DNA of 64,000 nt, from contig JAHDVF020000844.1 in NCBI GenBank assembly GCA_022606425.2, positions 1 through 64,000 of the forward strand. The letters run 5' to 3'. Both the position numbers and the translations under genes were made by a program. The notes under the pieces were generated by a model that did not search any database, had not been told where the DNA came from, and worked only from the letters and a program-made list of their open reading frames with translations. The DNA comes from Lepidostoma basale. Lineage: Eukaryota; Arthropoda; Insecta; Trichoptera; Lepidostomatidae. Positions 10,643 through 21,528 of this stretch are shown here, piece by piece (positions within the stretch are counted from its first letter, which is position 1; each line of letters starts with the position of its first letter).

Positions 10643-11731
10643 CTACAATGGCGACCCTATTGGAGCGCTCGCAGCTGACGCAGGTGTCGGTCGCGCAGGC
10701 TGCCTTCTAGCAGCTGGCCGCTTTATGCTTGCCCCCGCAGGGCCAGCAAGACTCTTTGCTCCTGCAGTGGGTGGAAGTGTGTCCGTACGATCGGATTTTT
10801 TGCAGGTGAGCAACGCCAGGTACTCCGCTGACCCTGGCGTACCCCACATTTTGTGTCGACTCTTCCTTCACGAGCTTCCGAGCGACCGAGAAGATGGCGC
10901 ACTTCCTCTCCTTGTCTTTCCGGAATCCGGTGAAGAAAAGTACGGAAGCTAGCTCCTCTTTCGGTGGATCTAGGAGGAGCCCGTGGAGAGACCGATTCTG
11001 CGAAAAGATGGCCGTGACAATGTCCTCTTAGGACTTTGCCGCGTCCACCTCCTTTACAATGATGCGCGGACGGAGCTTCCCTTCATCCCACGCTTTGAGT
11101 GCCTCGTTTTTGGAGACCGCATCCTTGAAGATCCGGCAGTCTTCCAAGGTGTCGCACTCGACGAGCACCTTAGTTGCGGTTCTTTTCATTTGGCGGATGC
11201 TGACTCCGAGGGTCGACACTTTGACGCTGCTTTTTATGATCCTCTCGATCGCCTCACCGGGTATTGTCTCCCTTCCGGTGATGACCACCGTGTGTCCCAT
11301 CTTGGGGCTCGCGGCGGCGGGAAACTGCGCGATCTCTGGGGTCGTCCTGCGGGCGACGCGGGGGGTCGCAGCTGCCACAGCGTAATTTCTGGGTGTTGAG
11401 ATGGGCGCGCCGGCCTGCGCCCGCAGCGGCGCACAAACAGAGGTGGCGGCAGAGGACAGCGATGGAGGGGCCGGCGGACCCGTCGCATCGACAGGCACCC
11501 GGCGAGGCATCGCAACAGGGGCGGACGGGTTCCCGCAGCTGCGGACTGAGCATCTTGTCGCCTCGTGCTCTCCTGCGCGTGGTCCAGTTTGAGCCGGAGC
11601 ACCTCGTTGGAGTGCCTGTTTTGTAGGTCACGGATCTTACTCGCCATGACCGTGGATTCTATATTAATTTTTCTAAGACAATCAAGATCTTCGTTCTTGA
11701 TTGCTATCTTTAGGTTGCCACTGTTGCTCAT
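10643..11731 (-). pseudogene. Second R1-clade LINE ORF1 copy, frameshifted and shortened
   Basis: Starts MSNSGNLKIAIKNEDLDCLR at 11731 with a helical stretch (HSNEVLRLKLDHAQESTRRQ). It continues in another frame with ISTPRNYAVAAATPRV, HTVVITGRETIPGEAIERII, LVECDTLEDCRIF and RPRIIVKEVDAAKS (stop near 11030). It then shows remnants of the zinc-knuckle part (EYLALLTCKKSD) down to about 10650. At that point the leader of the next R1 copy begins on the same strand. The two copies therefore sit head to tail. Several frameshifts and a deletion in the knuckles make it non-functional. Confidence 0.8.
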
Positions 11732-12090
11732 GGCGACAGTAGCCCTTTCTATTAAAACTTTTATGGTCTTTTATGGACTGTGGCTCCACGCCGTTACTTC
11801 TTCTGGGGGTGGCTGCATGCGAACCACCATCCCACTTGCTCGTCGATCCGGTCGGGGATGCAATTTCGATTTTACGGAATTAAAACTGACCGTTTGAAGC
11901 GTCGCACGTGTTCACCGAGTGAAACTACAATGGCTACTGGGAATGCATTTCGGAAATCTAACTTAAACCTTTTTGCAAGCGCGTGATTTTACGAGAAAAA
12001 TATTGTTCAGGAATCAGCTCGTGTCATGAAATTTGAATGTGTAACGGTATGAACGCTAGGAGCAAAATTTTGATTTGGTATTAAATATTT

Positions 12091-12363
12091 CGAATACACT
12101 CAATTCGTTGATATCGAAGGCTTCTTCGCGTTGCAATTCATCAAATATTGCTGGCATTATGGTATCATAAACGTTTTTTGTTGAGTAAGTAATTTTTGAA
12201 CATTTGATCGTACGAATACACTCAATTCGTTGATATCGAAGGCTTCTTCGCGTTGCAATTCATCAAATATTGCTGGCATTATGGTATCATAAACGTTTTT
12301 TGTTGAGTAAGTAATTTTTGAACATTTGATCGTACGAATACACTCAATTCGTTGATATCGAAG
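12091..12363. repeat. 122-bp tandem repeat, ~2.2 copies
   Basis: CGAATACACTCAATTCGTTG starts at 12091, 12213 and 12335. The two full copies look identical, so the array is recent. It follows directly on the R1 5' leader and precedes the dispersed repeat at 12432. No coding role seen. Confidence 0.9.
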
Positions 12364-12431
12364 CCTTGATGAATGATGTTGGTCCGCAAACGTTAATCAA
12401 TAATAAACGCAAATAGTAACATTCTGCATGA

Positions 12432-12846
12432 TTAGGATGAACATTATATAATCTTCTCAGAGTATCCGTTGAAAATAAATTTTGGTGACCTTCAACCGGT
12501 TTACCTTTTTTGCGTCGCTGGAATTATTTTTTGGATGCATTCCAAGTATAATAAGTTGGTATTTCAGAATATAAAAATGTTTTGGCAAATGTATCAATTT
12601 GGCATAATGAAAAAAATGAGGTCAAGGTGGTCGGCGGTGGTGTTGCTGCCCTTTCTTGTACATTTTCTGTTGTAAAATAAACACGTTGCCCATTTTATAG
12701 ATTTTTGGGTTATGCTTTCAATGTTATGCAATGAGGCCACTGCGAATGAATATAAGCTAGCAATAGCTTTATTTTTATTCTGACACGTACAATTATCTAA
12801 ATAAAAAGTGACGTGCAGCTTTTCATTGGGGTGCTTTTGACTTTTA
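12432..12846. repeat. Dispersed repeat, copy 2 of ~410 bp
   Basis: Second copy of the element at 3700-4115, same orientation, with the same small open frame (12469-12675) carrying a few changes. Both copies lie next to R1-clade material and break off near GGGGTGCTTTTGACTT. Function unknown. Confidence 0.75.
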
Positions 12847-12879
12847 AGTAGTCATAATGCAGGATCCTACTTCATTCGG

Positions 12880-13890
12880 TCCCCTCATTCCTTGTGTCTC
12901 GTCCCAGAAGTAAAAGATATCGCATATCATGACACCACCTCCCCTAGAGTCGTTTGCTCTATCGCAACTGTAAATGTTATAGCCAAATAGCCCCAGCTCT
13001 GATTAGGAGAAACCGCTTTTTAGCTAAGTTTCGGTCAGGAATAAAATATCATACTGAGTAAGAAGTATGTTTTCTTTTAAGGTACTAAGTTTCGTGTTAA
13101 GTCCTCTGACATTTTGATAGTAGGCGTTAAAGCAGGTCTCCTCCTCAAGACCGGTAGGATTTAGCAAAAAAAAAAAAATTTTTTTGAGAGCTCTCGTTTG
13201 TCTGCAGCTTGACGCGCAGGACATTCAGGGGAGCCAGTGACATGACAAGCTGTTTTTCGGAAAAATGAGCATGTAGCACATTTAGGATTTCTATCTTTCT
13301 TTGTACATGTGTCGCGGTTGTGACCAAGTTGGGCGCAGTGATGGCAAGTAGGTTGGTCAGCTGTGCAATTTTTCATATGATGACCATACAGGTGGCACTT
13401 ATTGCACTTAACGTTGTCGATCCAATCACGAATTCCGTGGAGTTGCCAGTCTATGGCTAGGTTTTTATTGCCAACAAGCGCATGACGTACACTGGGTGGC
13501 ACACTGTATATGTGCGTGCAGTTGCCCGTTCGAGGACCAGACTTGTGTGAGAATTTTATTTTTAAGTTCACCTATGGTTAGGCCGGTTTCGGATGATGGT
13601 TGGTGATGGATAGCATCGATTATGGTGTTCGAATCCATGTTCTGCGACAGACATCTAATGGCGATTCTGGGCTGACGATGTTGCGGCACAGTAGCTTTGA
13701 GTCCAGCGTTTGCCAGGGCGGTGGAGTTGGCAAGCAGGGGTGCTTCGGCTTTAGTGTGAGGGTACACTTTTATACCTCCATTTTTCATTTCTCGCACTCC
13801 CGTCACCCGAACTCCAATAGAAGCAGGATTTATTGCCTTTTTCAGGGTCTCCAGTGTGATTGCAGTTTTCGGTTCATTGGAGAATACCAT
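12880..13890 (-). pseudogene. LINE ORF1 (CCHC gag-like) and start of endonuclease, duplicate block copy 1
   Basis: The minus strand begins MVFSNEPKTAITLETLKKAI at 13890. A frame change follows near 13560, then CNKCHLYGHHMKNC, CHHCAQLGHNRDTC and CATCSFFRKTACHV, three cysteine-rich knuckles typical of LINE ORF1 proteins. In another frame comes AYYQNVRGLNTKLSTLKENI, YDILFLTETWL and SELGLFGYNIYSCDRAND, the start of a Jockey/CR1-type apurinic endonuclease, breaking off near 12890. Frameshifts at A-runs (for example 13163) disable it. The same block recurs at 19317-20280. Confidence 0.8.
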
Positions 13891-14353
13891 TACAGCGGGT
13901 CTTGGTGGGATGGCCGGAGATTTATTGGTGGTGATGAGTGGAGGAAAGGTCGAATTATCGGGATATTGCGCACTATCAGTCAGTGCATGCCGCTGTTTGG
14001 TTTCTTGATGAGAAGGCTTGCCAGCCGTCTCTGCATAAGTGCTTCTATACGGGACAGATTGCTCCCCCCGTACTATTAATTTTAATATTTATTTAGGCTG
14101 CTGACTGCTGCTCGTCTCCGATGTAATGTAGATGGTGAAAGCGGAGAATACGGCGTGATGATACTTGTGTGTAATAAAACCAAGTTTTATTATATTGCGA
14201 CGAACGGTGCAGGATTTGAAGTGAAGAGAGTTGTGGCAGTAGCTCAAAGCCCTTACAAGGACTGGTTTTCACGTAGGTAGGAGCGCAAAGCCTCCTGACA
14301 CGCAGCGTGTGAATGCATGTGAAAAAGTGAGGGCCGATTCCAAACACGACCGG

Positions 14354-14361
14354 CTTATATA
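14354..14361 (-). promoter_or_regulatory. TATA-box-like site upstream of ORF1, copy 1
   Basis: Minus-strand TATATAAG in a GC-rich setting (GGAGGCTATATAAGCCGG), about 460 bp upstream of the ORF1 start. The whole surrounding 14093-14480 region has an AATAAAACTTGG polyadenylation-like site closer to the gene and resembles a promoter or LTR-like leader. The same site is conserved in block copy 2 at 20583. Activity is an inference. Confidence 0.4.
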
Positions 14362-14481
14362 GCCTCCGCGGCATCAAACAACTAGCGATAGCGTTGGTAA
14401 CGGTTTTCCGTTTCTGAGAATTTCAGTACAGTTGCCACGGCGTTCTGATTGGCTGTTAACAATGGCGCGATCAACGGCCAC

Positions 14482-14988
14482 CAAGGTATATAGAATAAAT
14501 ATGGTAAGATATTCCGCGTTTTATTTTTGACATCTACTGCGCAGCTACGTCACGTGGAGACCCAAGCATTAGGTTGTGTAGTATGAGTTGAGTATATATT
14601 TATACATTGGGTATGGAATTTTTCTTTGTTTATTTATTACGTCTAATTAAAAGAAGTTTTTGTAATTGTATTAAATAAATTATGACAAATCGTTTTCTTT
14701 ATTTAAGTTATTGTTTTTTTTATTTTTCTTTTTTTAGAGTTAGCATCTTCAATGAGCTTTAAGTTCATTGTTCTTATTTTGAAAAACATTTTACATCGAT
14801 AAAAAAGATTTTTAACTGGATATGGCAAATCAACTCCATTTGATTTAGCTTGTTTATAGTTATTTAGGTTTGTTTATAGTTTCGTTTCGATTTCGAGTTC
14901 ACCACATGACGTCACTTGACAGCAAATTATTAGAAAGGGATAGCATGCTACGTGCGCAATATCTTACCATATTATTCTATATACCTTG
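14482..14988. mobile_element. 507-bp MITE with ~30-bp terminal inverted repeats and 9-bp TSD
   Basis: Begins CAAGGTATATAGAATAAATA and ends with the complementary CATATTATTCTATATACCTTG type sequence. Flanks are AACGGCCAC on both sides (14473-14481 and 14989-14997), a 9-bp duplication. The interior is AT-rich and non-coding. Block copy 2 has a single AACGGCCAC at this place (near 20705) and no element. A 9-bp duplication suggests mobilisation by a Mutator-like transposase, but no such enzyme is in the window. Two more copies of the same length lie in the satellite. Confidence 0.95.
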
Positions 14989-15133
14989 AACGGCCACTGT
15001 TTTCCGAGAATACTCTGATTTATTTTGTCAGAGCCACTGCACACATCTTCGTTACTATGCGCTTCCACTCCTTACCGACCGCCTTATTTATTTTAACAAA
15101 TGACAGAAACAAATTAATATAAAATTACTAACA

Positions 15134-15510
15134 TTAATTAAATAAAATGAACATATTTGTAAGTAATGAAATAAAATAATGAACTATTTGCATACGTCCG
15201 ATACAGCTTCTGTGGATTAGCATTTTTAAAATATTTTCTATATCATTAGCAATTGTGTCGAGAGATAATTTTACATCCAGCGATTCATCCTTTTCGTAAG
15301 ATATAGACGATTTTTCGCACAAAGTTGTCATATGCATCACCATCTTTTGTACGGATTTAATGATGCTCTTTATTTGGGATTTTTGTGAGGGATAGTGTGT
15401 TGTTAATAAATAGTTGTAGATCATACACATTCTTCACGCGTTCTTCTGGAGACATCGATGCCATTTCGGTTATGTTTGGCAACGTCGCGAGACCTTTTGA
15501 CGGAATGCGG
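15134..15510 (-). pseudogene. Unidentified coding-like segment, block copy 1
   Basis: Minus strand reads NITEMASMSPEERVKNVYDL upstream of a frame change near 15400, then TTLCEKSSISYEKDESLDVK and SLDTIANDIENILKML. The same stretch is preserved in copy 2 (20848-21230) with one substitution in this frame. It looks like an acidic, helical coding remnant, but I do not recognise it. The rest of 15511-15836 shows no gene. Confidence 0.35.
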
Positions 15511-15836
15511 CTGGGACAGCAGGTAATAAGGTCGTAAGAGATGTGACTGAATGTCGTCTTGTGATGTACAAGTACACGGTTAGTTGTAATAATACAAAAT
15601 TAAATACACTTTTTGTCGAAAACACACAAATTTAGCTGATTACATTTGTAATGATTGAAACACGCACATCACCGAAACTGAAGTTTACACTATATAAAGG
15701 ACTATAATTTTTTTTTTATTTTTACTCGGAGCAACTTAAACACGACCGTCCAGTACGAAATGTGGAGCAACTCTGATATACTCGTATACCCTCTGACAAT
15801 TTGATACGAATTAGTTGAAAATACTCGATATCGCAG

Positions 15837-16085
15837 CTAATTTATTAGTCTCCTTTCTGTGTGCTCTGTCAAGTGCATTGTCAAACCGAAGACAGTGTAG
15901 CAAGCACAGAAATCTGTTTTAGACATAACACATCTAAAAATGTCTCTTCCGGTACCATCAGTCGCAAATATTAAATCTGCGTCTTCGTGGTTAGACTTGA
16001 ATACAGCTGTGTACATCAATAGTCCAATAAAAGCCCGCAACTCGATTGTATCGGTATCTTTTAGTTCTGATCGATCCTGTTTCAT
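15837..16085 (-). pseudogene. piggyBac-type transposase fragment, block copy 1
   Basis: 82 codons: TIELRAFIGLLMYTAVFKSN, then DIFRCVMSKTDF and TEHTERR, stop at 15837. The pattern (hydrophobic L-x-AFIGLL, then R-x-x-F...MSK-x-x-F and a downstream basic R-R) is that of the N-terminal part of piggyBac DDE transposases. Upstream sequence is replaced by the 18-bp minisatellite, and the catalytic DDD core is absent. A second copy lies at 21529-21777. Confidence 0.6.
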
Positions 16086-16415
16086 ATACTTAGATCTTTA
16101 TCGGAAGGTCTAACGTTATCAGAAGGTCTAGCCTTATCGGAAGGTCTAGCTTTATCATCTAGCCTTATCGGAAGGTCTAGCCTTATCGGAAGGTCTAGCC
16201 TTATCGGAAGGTCTAGCCTTATCGGATGGTCTAGCCTTATCGGAAGGTCTAACCTTTTCGGAAGGTATAGCCTTATCGGAAGGTCTAGCTTTATCATCTA
16301 GCCTTATTGGAAGGTCTAGCCTTATCGGAAGGTTTAGCTTTATCATCTAGCCTTATCGGAAGGTCTTACCTAATCGGAAGGTCTAGCCTTATCGGAATGT
16401 CTACCCTTCCTCTGC
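16086..16415. repeat. 18-bp minisatellite, copy 1
   Basis: About 17 tandem units close to AAGGTCTAGCCTTATCGG, with variants such as AAGGTCTAGCTTTATCAT. Both strands stay open because 18 bp is six codons (minus strand repeats SDKARP), so the long frames here are not genes. The same array occurs at 21786-22150, again between the piggyBac scrap and a LINE ORF1. Confidence 0.95.
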
Positions 16416-16999
16416 GAGGCACCAGATGGGGGACGCTTGCCCTTGGCGGCGTCCTTTGCAGCGTTCTCCCTCTCCACCACCAAGGATCCAGCAATAGTGG
16501 CCGCGTAGGTTGCACGCGAGGCGGGAGAAGTAGTAGTAGTTGTTGAGGATGGTGGAGGTATACTCATCACCTCAGGACAGCCAGATGATGATGATGATGA
16601 TTTTATTTGTGCAGTCCCCGCCGCAGAAACTCCTTCCGCCTTTTCAGATGGCACAGCTGCCCGAGCGGCAGCCCGCGTATTACGACGAGCGGCTCGAGCA
16701 ACGCTCGGTGCACTTGCACTCGCCGCTCCGGCTCTGTCGCGTAGTGCGGCCGCGGTACCAGCGACGTCACTGTGGGCTGGGCTAGGTACCGGGGCCGATA
16801 GTAGTGGTACTGCGCTCGGGCCGGGTAACAACTTTGTCCTACCGACCGACAGAGAAATGTCACTGCCACTAAATGTAAACCCTCGCGGGCCGGGCACATC
16901 GATCATTTCGCGCAAACTCTTCACTTCGGCAGAAAGGGACCCCACCATTAAACGCAGGGTCCTCAGTTCTACCAAAACATTATCTACTTTTCCTTCCAT
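16416..16999 (-). pseudogene. LINE ORF1-like protein running into the minisatellite
   Basis: Starts MEGKVDNVLVELRTLRLMVG at 16999, a heptad-rich coiled-coil start (to about residue 32), followed by a Pro/Ala/Ser-rich low-complexity region and RATYAATIAGSLVVERENAA and AKGKRPPSGASQRKG. The frame then enters the 18-bp repeat and ends at 16370. Coiled coil plus disordered Ala/Ser region is the usual N-terminal plan of LINE ORF1 proteins, but no zinc knuckles remain. Truncated by the minisatellite, so probably dead. Confidence 0.5.
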
Positions 17000-17520
17000 T
17001 GTAGAAACTGCAATAAATAAACTTTAAAGAATGACGGAGCGCACAGAACCGCAACCTCACGTCAAAAATGTCAAACGGAACTCGGAGATGCACTGCTCTC
17101 GCACTCATTAATCCTTGCCATACATTAGGCGAGACTCTAAGTACCACATGGTTCTGGAACTGGTTTCTGGATTTATTCCTGAAGCTCACCTCTGTCCTTA
17201 TTTCTTCATTTTCATTTCATTTATTTTAATAAAAATTACAAACATTACAGAAGTATTTCCAGATCGTTTGCAATTACATTATAAGAATTTAAAAGAGAAG
17301 CATAAAAACATGTAAATAAATAAAGTTACAATTTGTACTGTCAGGAGATCAAAGGACATATAAAATAGAACAAAACCAAATGCTCATAGACGAGCTATGA
17401 TATCTAAAAGAGGAAACTATAATTAAAGGTGACAAACATCTAAAGGTCATCTGTGTGAAATCCTACACAGGAATTGCTAATAGCAGCACATCACTTCTTC
17501 TTGGACTTGTGCTTGGGCTT
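17000..17520. other. No recognisable gene
   Basis: Leader-like sequence of the ORF1 above (17000-17200), then AT-rich DNA. Only short chance frames are present. Confidence 0.4.
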
Positions 17521-17526
17521 AATTAA

Positions 17527-19270
17527 TTAAGACTTCTCTTGATCCAAGCCTCTCTTCTTGCCCTTTCTCTCCCGTTCGCCAGAGGTGCTAGCGCGATACG
17601 GGCTGAGCAGTGGGGGTTCAGGATCTCCCTCGTACCCTCCTTCGTACTCGCCCCCGTGTCCTTCTTCTACATCCACCTCAAACCCTTCTTCCAGGAAGGT
17701 GGAACCCATTGGGATTAACGAGCGGTGGTCCCAGTCACGCTCTGCTACTGAAAAACCTTGGTTAATTCCTGCATTTGCTCGTCGGTTTGTGCGACTATGT
17801 TGCTGCCGAGGCTATCCAGCGCTGACTCCAGGGCCTTCACGGACGTGCGCTTGTACTGGACGAGTGCGTCGTCCCATTCTTTGGAATAATCATCATAGTT
17901 GACTATCCTGTCCATCGCGATATGAGGGGACTTAGCCAGTGTCGACTTAGGGATCAGTCTCTGCACATATGTGCCGATTCTGCCGAGAACACCATCCCAG
18001 TCAGAGTCTGAGTATGCCCGAAGGACCCCAGTCTCTTCTTCTTCTTTCGCCATCCCTTGGAAGATGTTTTTATTTTGCGCCATGAGGTAATCAAGCAGTT
18101 CGTCGTCGCTAAGGTACTTCATGACATCTCGTAGCATCACCAGTGGGTCTTTGTTTTTGGCCTCCTCAACCTTCAATCCCTTCTGCTTAATTCTGTCTGC
18201 TACCCTTGTTGCCTCAGTTTTTGTTCCGCAGGTTAGGACCACTTTTTGGTTTCTCACCTTCCTTACACCACTTATTTGGAATCCACTTTCTTTGGGATCG
18301 ACCGCTTTGCTTATTTTCCTATTGTCTTTAGCAGGTATCATGGGCTAACTCCGACCTTCAAGACGGATGGTCTGACATCCTGCCTCAGTGTAGCCATGAT
18401 GTCAGAGCTCGTCTTCGATTTATCCGAGGATCTTACGATGACAGCATGGGTGGAACCCGATGCCGCCATGGAAGCGTAGCTCATCGGTCCGGCTGGAGGT
18501 GGAGTATAGGCGACGGCGGTTTTCTGCATGTGAACGATCTTCTCTTTCAAGAAGGTTGTCTCCTTTTTTTTTTTTGTGGAGGGGGAAATCCGTTTATGAA
18601 CACCCATTCATTCTGAATGGGTAGTGCCGGGCTCCTGGTGTAACCCAGTCAGGGTATAGCCAGACTACCGGCTAAAACCCCCTCCTCTTCTTTCACAGCC
18701 CAATACCTGCCTTACGGCCTACTCGGGAACTGCGAAGTGGTCTTTTGTTCAGCTTTCTTCAGTACTCTGGTTCTTCCTCTCATCATCTTCCTTTTTTATT
18801 ATGATGTTCTCAATAAATAATGCCACCATTCTCCATTTGTCTGGAGACTGGCACATAGTGTTGTCTCCTGCTGCTGGCATTTCCTGGTCATCTCGGAGGC
18901 CAAGTCGATGATGTCTGTAAACAGACTCATCAGGCCTTCTCGGGTCTTGGTTGTTATGTTCCTTTTCAACGGGTCCACCAAGCGCAGGCCTTGGGTAGAA
19001 AGGCCAATCACCTTCAATGACAGGGCGTCGAAGAGAGGCGTCGTTCCTTGGGGGGGCTTCTGGGAAGGTGCTCCAGCAGTCAATTGCGAAGGTGTTATTG
19101 ACCTCGCTGCTGCTTGGGACGTTGTCCCAGAACATGAGGGAATCGACTCTTTTGTCCCGGTTGTCTTCGGCGTAGACTCCTTAGCCATGGCGTTGTTTTG
19201 GCTTCTATGGGAGTACCGCCACTGATCTACGGCCATATGATTTGGGGACCGTTGTTCCTGGTTCATAGAA
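17527..19270 (-). pseudogene. LINE ORF1 (R1/I-group, gag-like), interrupted
   Basis: From the 5' side: MAKESTPKTTGTKESIPSCS and GGL-type Ser/Pro-rich N-terminus with FDALSLKVIGLSTQGLRLVD and DIIDLASEMTRKCQQQE (19200-18830). A 170-bp LINE tail is inserted at 18575-18745. Next comes SYASMAASGSTHAVIVRSSD and DIMATLRQDVRPSVLKVGVS (to 18340), then in another frame SGFQISGVRKVRNQKVVLTC, EATRVADRIKQKGLKVEEAK and VMLRDVMKYLSDDELLDYLM (18341-17745). A Glu/Gly-rich tail (17709-17527) ends it. The central part is the gag-like domain of R1/I-group ORF1. The insertion and frameshift inactivate it. Confidence 0.65.
18570..18745 (-). mobile_element. Short LINE 3' end with poly(A), inserted in ORF1
   Basis: On the minus strand a GC-rich segment (containing GAGGGGGTTTTAGCCGGTAG and CTGACTGGGTTACACCAGG) ends in CCCCCTCCAC plus an 11-A tail at 18570-18580. 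It interrupts the surrounding ORF1: coding similarity resumes on both sides. The structure is that of a 5'-truncated LINE or SINE insertion. The source family is not identified. Confidence 0.55.
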
Positions 19271-19316
19271 ACGGTACGGTAAGGAAAGAAACGGTACTGG
19301 GTACATCCCATATATA

Positions 19317-20280
19317 ATATCATACTGAGTAAGAAGTATGTTTTCTTTTAAGGTACTAATTTTCGTGTTAAGTCCTCTGACATTTTGATAGTAGGCGTTA
19401 AAGCAGGTCTCCTCCTCAAGACCGGTAGGATTTAGCAAAAAAAAAAATTTTTTTTGAGAGCTCTCGTTTGTCTGCAGCTTGACGCGCAGGACATTCAGGG
19501 GAGCCAGTGACATGACAAGCTGTTTTTCGGAAAAATGAGCATGTAGCACATTGAGGATTTCTATCTTTCTTTGTGCATGTGTCGCAATGATGACAAGTAG
19601 GTTGGTCAGCTGTGCAATTTTTCATATGATGACCATACAGGTGGCACTTATTGCACTTAACGTTGTCGATCCAATCACGAATTCCGTGGAGTTGCCAGTC
19701 TATGGCTAGGTTTTTATTGGCAACAAGCGCATGACGTACACTGGGTGGCACACTGTATATGTGCGTGCAGTTGCCCGTTCGAGAACCAGACTTGTGGGAG
19801 AATTTTATTTTATTTTTAGTTCACCTATGGTTTGGCCGGTTTCGGACGATGGTTGGTGATGGATAGCATCGATTATGGTGTTCGAATCCATGTCCTGCGA
19901 CAGACATCTAATGGCGATCCTGGGCTGACGATGTTGCGGCACAGTAGCTTTTGAGTCCAGCGTTTGCCAGGGCGTTTGGAGCGTCCAGCGTTTTGGAGTT
20001 GGCAAGCAGGGGTGCTTCGGCTTCAGTGTTGGGGTGCACTTCTATACCTCCATTTTTCATTTCTCGCACTCCAATAGAAGCAGGATTTATTGCCTTTTTC
20101 AGGGTCTCCAGTGTGATTGCAGTTTTCGGTTCATTGGAGAATACCATTACAGCTGGTCTTGGTGGGGATGAGTGGAGGAAAGGTCGAATTATCGGGATGT
20201 TGCGCACTATCAGTCAGTGCATGCCGCTGTTTGGTTTCTTGATGAGAATGCTTGCCAGCCGTCTCTGCATAAGTGCTTCT
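19317..20280 (-). pseudogene. LINE ORF1 and start of endonuclease, duplicate block copy 2
   Basis: Same content as 12880-13890: MVFSNEPKTAITLETLKKAI near 20146, knuckles CNKCHLYGHHMKNC and CATCSFFRKTACHV, then AYYQNVRGLNTKISTLKENI down to about 19317. Compared with copy 1 it has a 21-bp deletion that fuses CHHC to DTC and removes the middle knuckle, plus an insertion near 19980. Both copies carry frameshifts. Upstream ORF1 codons MRNIPIIRPFLHSSPPRPAV read from 20207. Confidence 0.8.
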
Positions 20281-20582
20281 GTACGGGACAGATTGCTCCC
20301 CTCGTACTATTAATTATTTATTTAGGCCGCTGACTGCTGCTCGTCTCCGATGTACTGTAGATGGTGAAAGCGGAGAATATGGCGTGATGATACTTGTGTG
20401 TAATAAAACCAAGTTTTATTATATTGCGACGATCGGTGCAGGAGTTGAAGCGAAGAGAGTTGTGGCAGTAGCTCAAAGCCCTTACAAGGACTAGCTTTCA
20501 CGTAGGTGGGACTGCAAAGCCTCCTAATGCGCAGCGAGTGAATGTGTGTGAAAAATTGAGGGCCGATTCCCAACACGACCGG

Positions 20583-20590
20583 CTTATATA
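20583..20590 (-). promoter_or_regulatory. TATA-box-like site, copy 2
   Basis: Minus-strand TATATAAG, equivalent to the site at 14354, within the conserved leader 20320-20700 of block copy 2. Conservation is expected from duplication alone and does not prove function. Confidence 0.35.
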
Positions 20591-20702
20591 GCCTCCGCGG
20601 CATCAAACAACTAGTGATAGCGTTGGTAACGGTTTTCCGTTTCTGAGAATTTCAGTACAGTTGCCACGGGTTTTCTGATTGGCTGTTAACAATGGCGCGA
20701 TC

Positions 20703-20711
20703 AACGGCCAC
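20703..20711. other. Empty target site matching the MITE at 14482
   Basis: A single AACGGCCAC in TCAACGGCCACTGTTTTCCG, exactly the sequence duplicated around the 507-bp MITE in block copy 1. It serves as an internal control for the element borders. Confidence 0.9.
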
Positions 20712-20847
20712 TGTTTTCCGAGAATACTCTGATTTATTTTGTCAGATCCACTGCACACATCTTCGTTACTATGCGCTTCCACTCCTTACCGACCGCCTTA
20801 TTTATTTTAACAAATGACAGAAACAAATTATTATAAAATTACTAACA

Positions 20848-21230
20848 TTAATTAAATAAAATGAACATATTTGTAAGTAATGAAATAAAATAATGAACTA
20901 TTTGCATACGTCCGATACAGCTTCTGTGGATTAGCATTTTTAAAATATTTTCTATATCATTAGCAATTGTGTCGAGAGATGATTTTACATCCAGCGATTC
21001 ATCCTTTTCGTAAGATATAGACGATTTTTCGCACAAAGTTGTCATATGCATCACCATCTTTTGTACGGATTTAATGATGCTCTTTATTTGGGATTTTTGT
21101 GAGGGATAGTGTGTTGTTAATAAATAGTTGTAGATCATACACATTCTTCACGCGTTCTTCTGGAGACATCGATGCCATTTCGGTTATGTTTGGCAACGTC
21201 GCGAGACCTTTTGACGGAATGCGGCTGGGA
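20848..21230 (-). pseudogene. Unidentified coding-like segment, block copy 2
   Basis: Duplicate of 15134-15510, with the same frame and one substitution (DVKSSLDTIA against DVKLSLDTIA). Nothing further can be said about function. Confidence 0.35.
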
Positions 21231-21528
21231 CAGCAGGTAATAAGGTCATGAGAGATGTGACTGAATGTCGTCTTGTGATGTACAAGTACACTGTTAGTTG
21301 TAATAATACAAAATTAAATACACTTTTTGTCGAAAACACACAAATTTAGCTGATTACATTTGTAATGATTGAAACACGAACATCACCGAAACTGAAGTTT
21401 ACACTATATAAGGACTATAAAAAAAATATTTTTACTCGGAGCAACGTAAACACGACCGTCCAGTACGAAATGTGGAGCAACTCTGATATAATTTGATACG
21501 AATTAGTTGAAAATACTCGATATCGCAG

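Noticed and set aside
16082..16346. Long frames repeating SDKARP or LPIRLD
   Set aside because: By-products of the 18-bp minisatellite, whose unit is six codons long.
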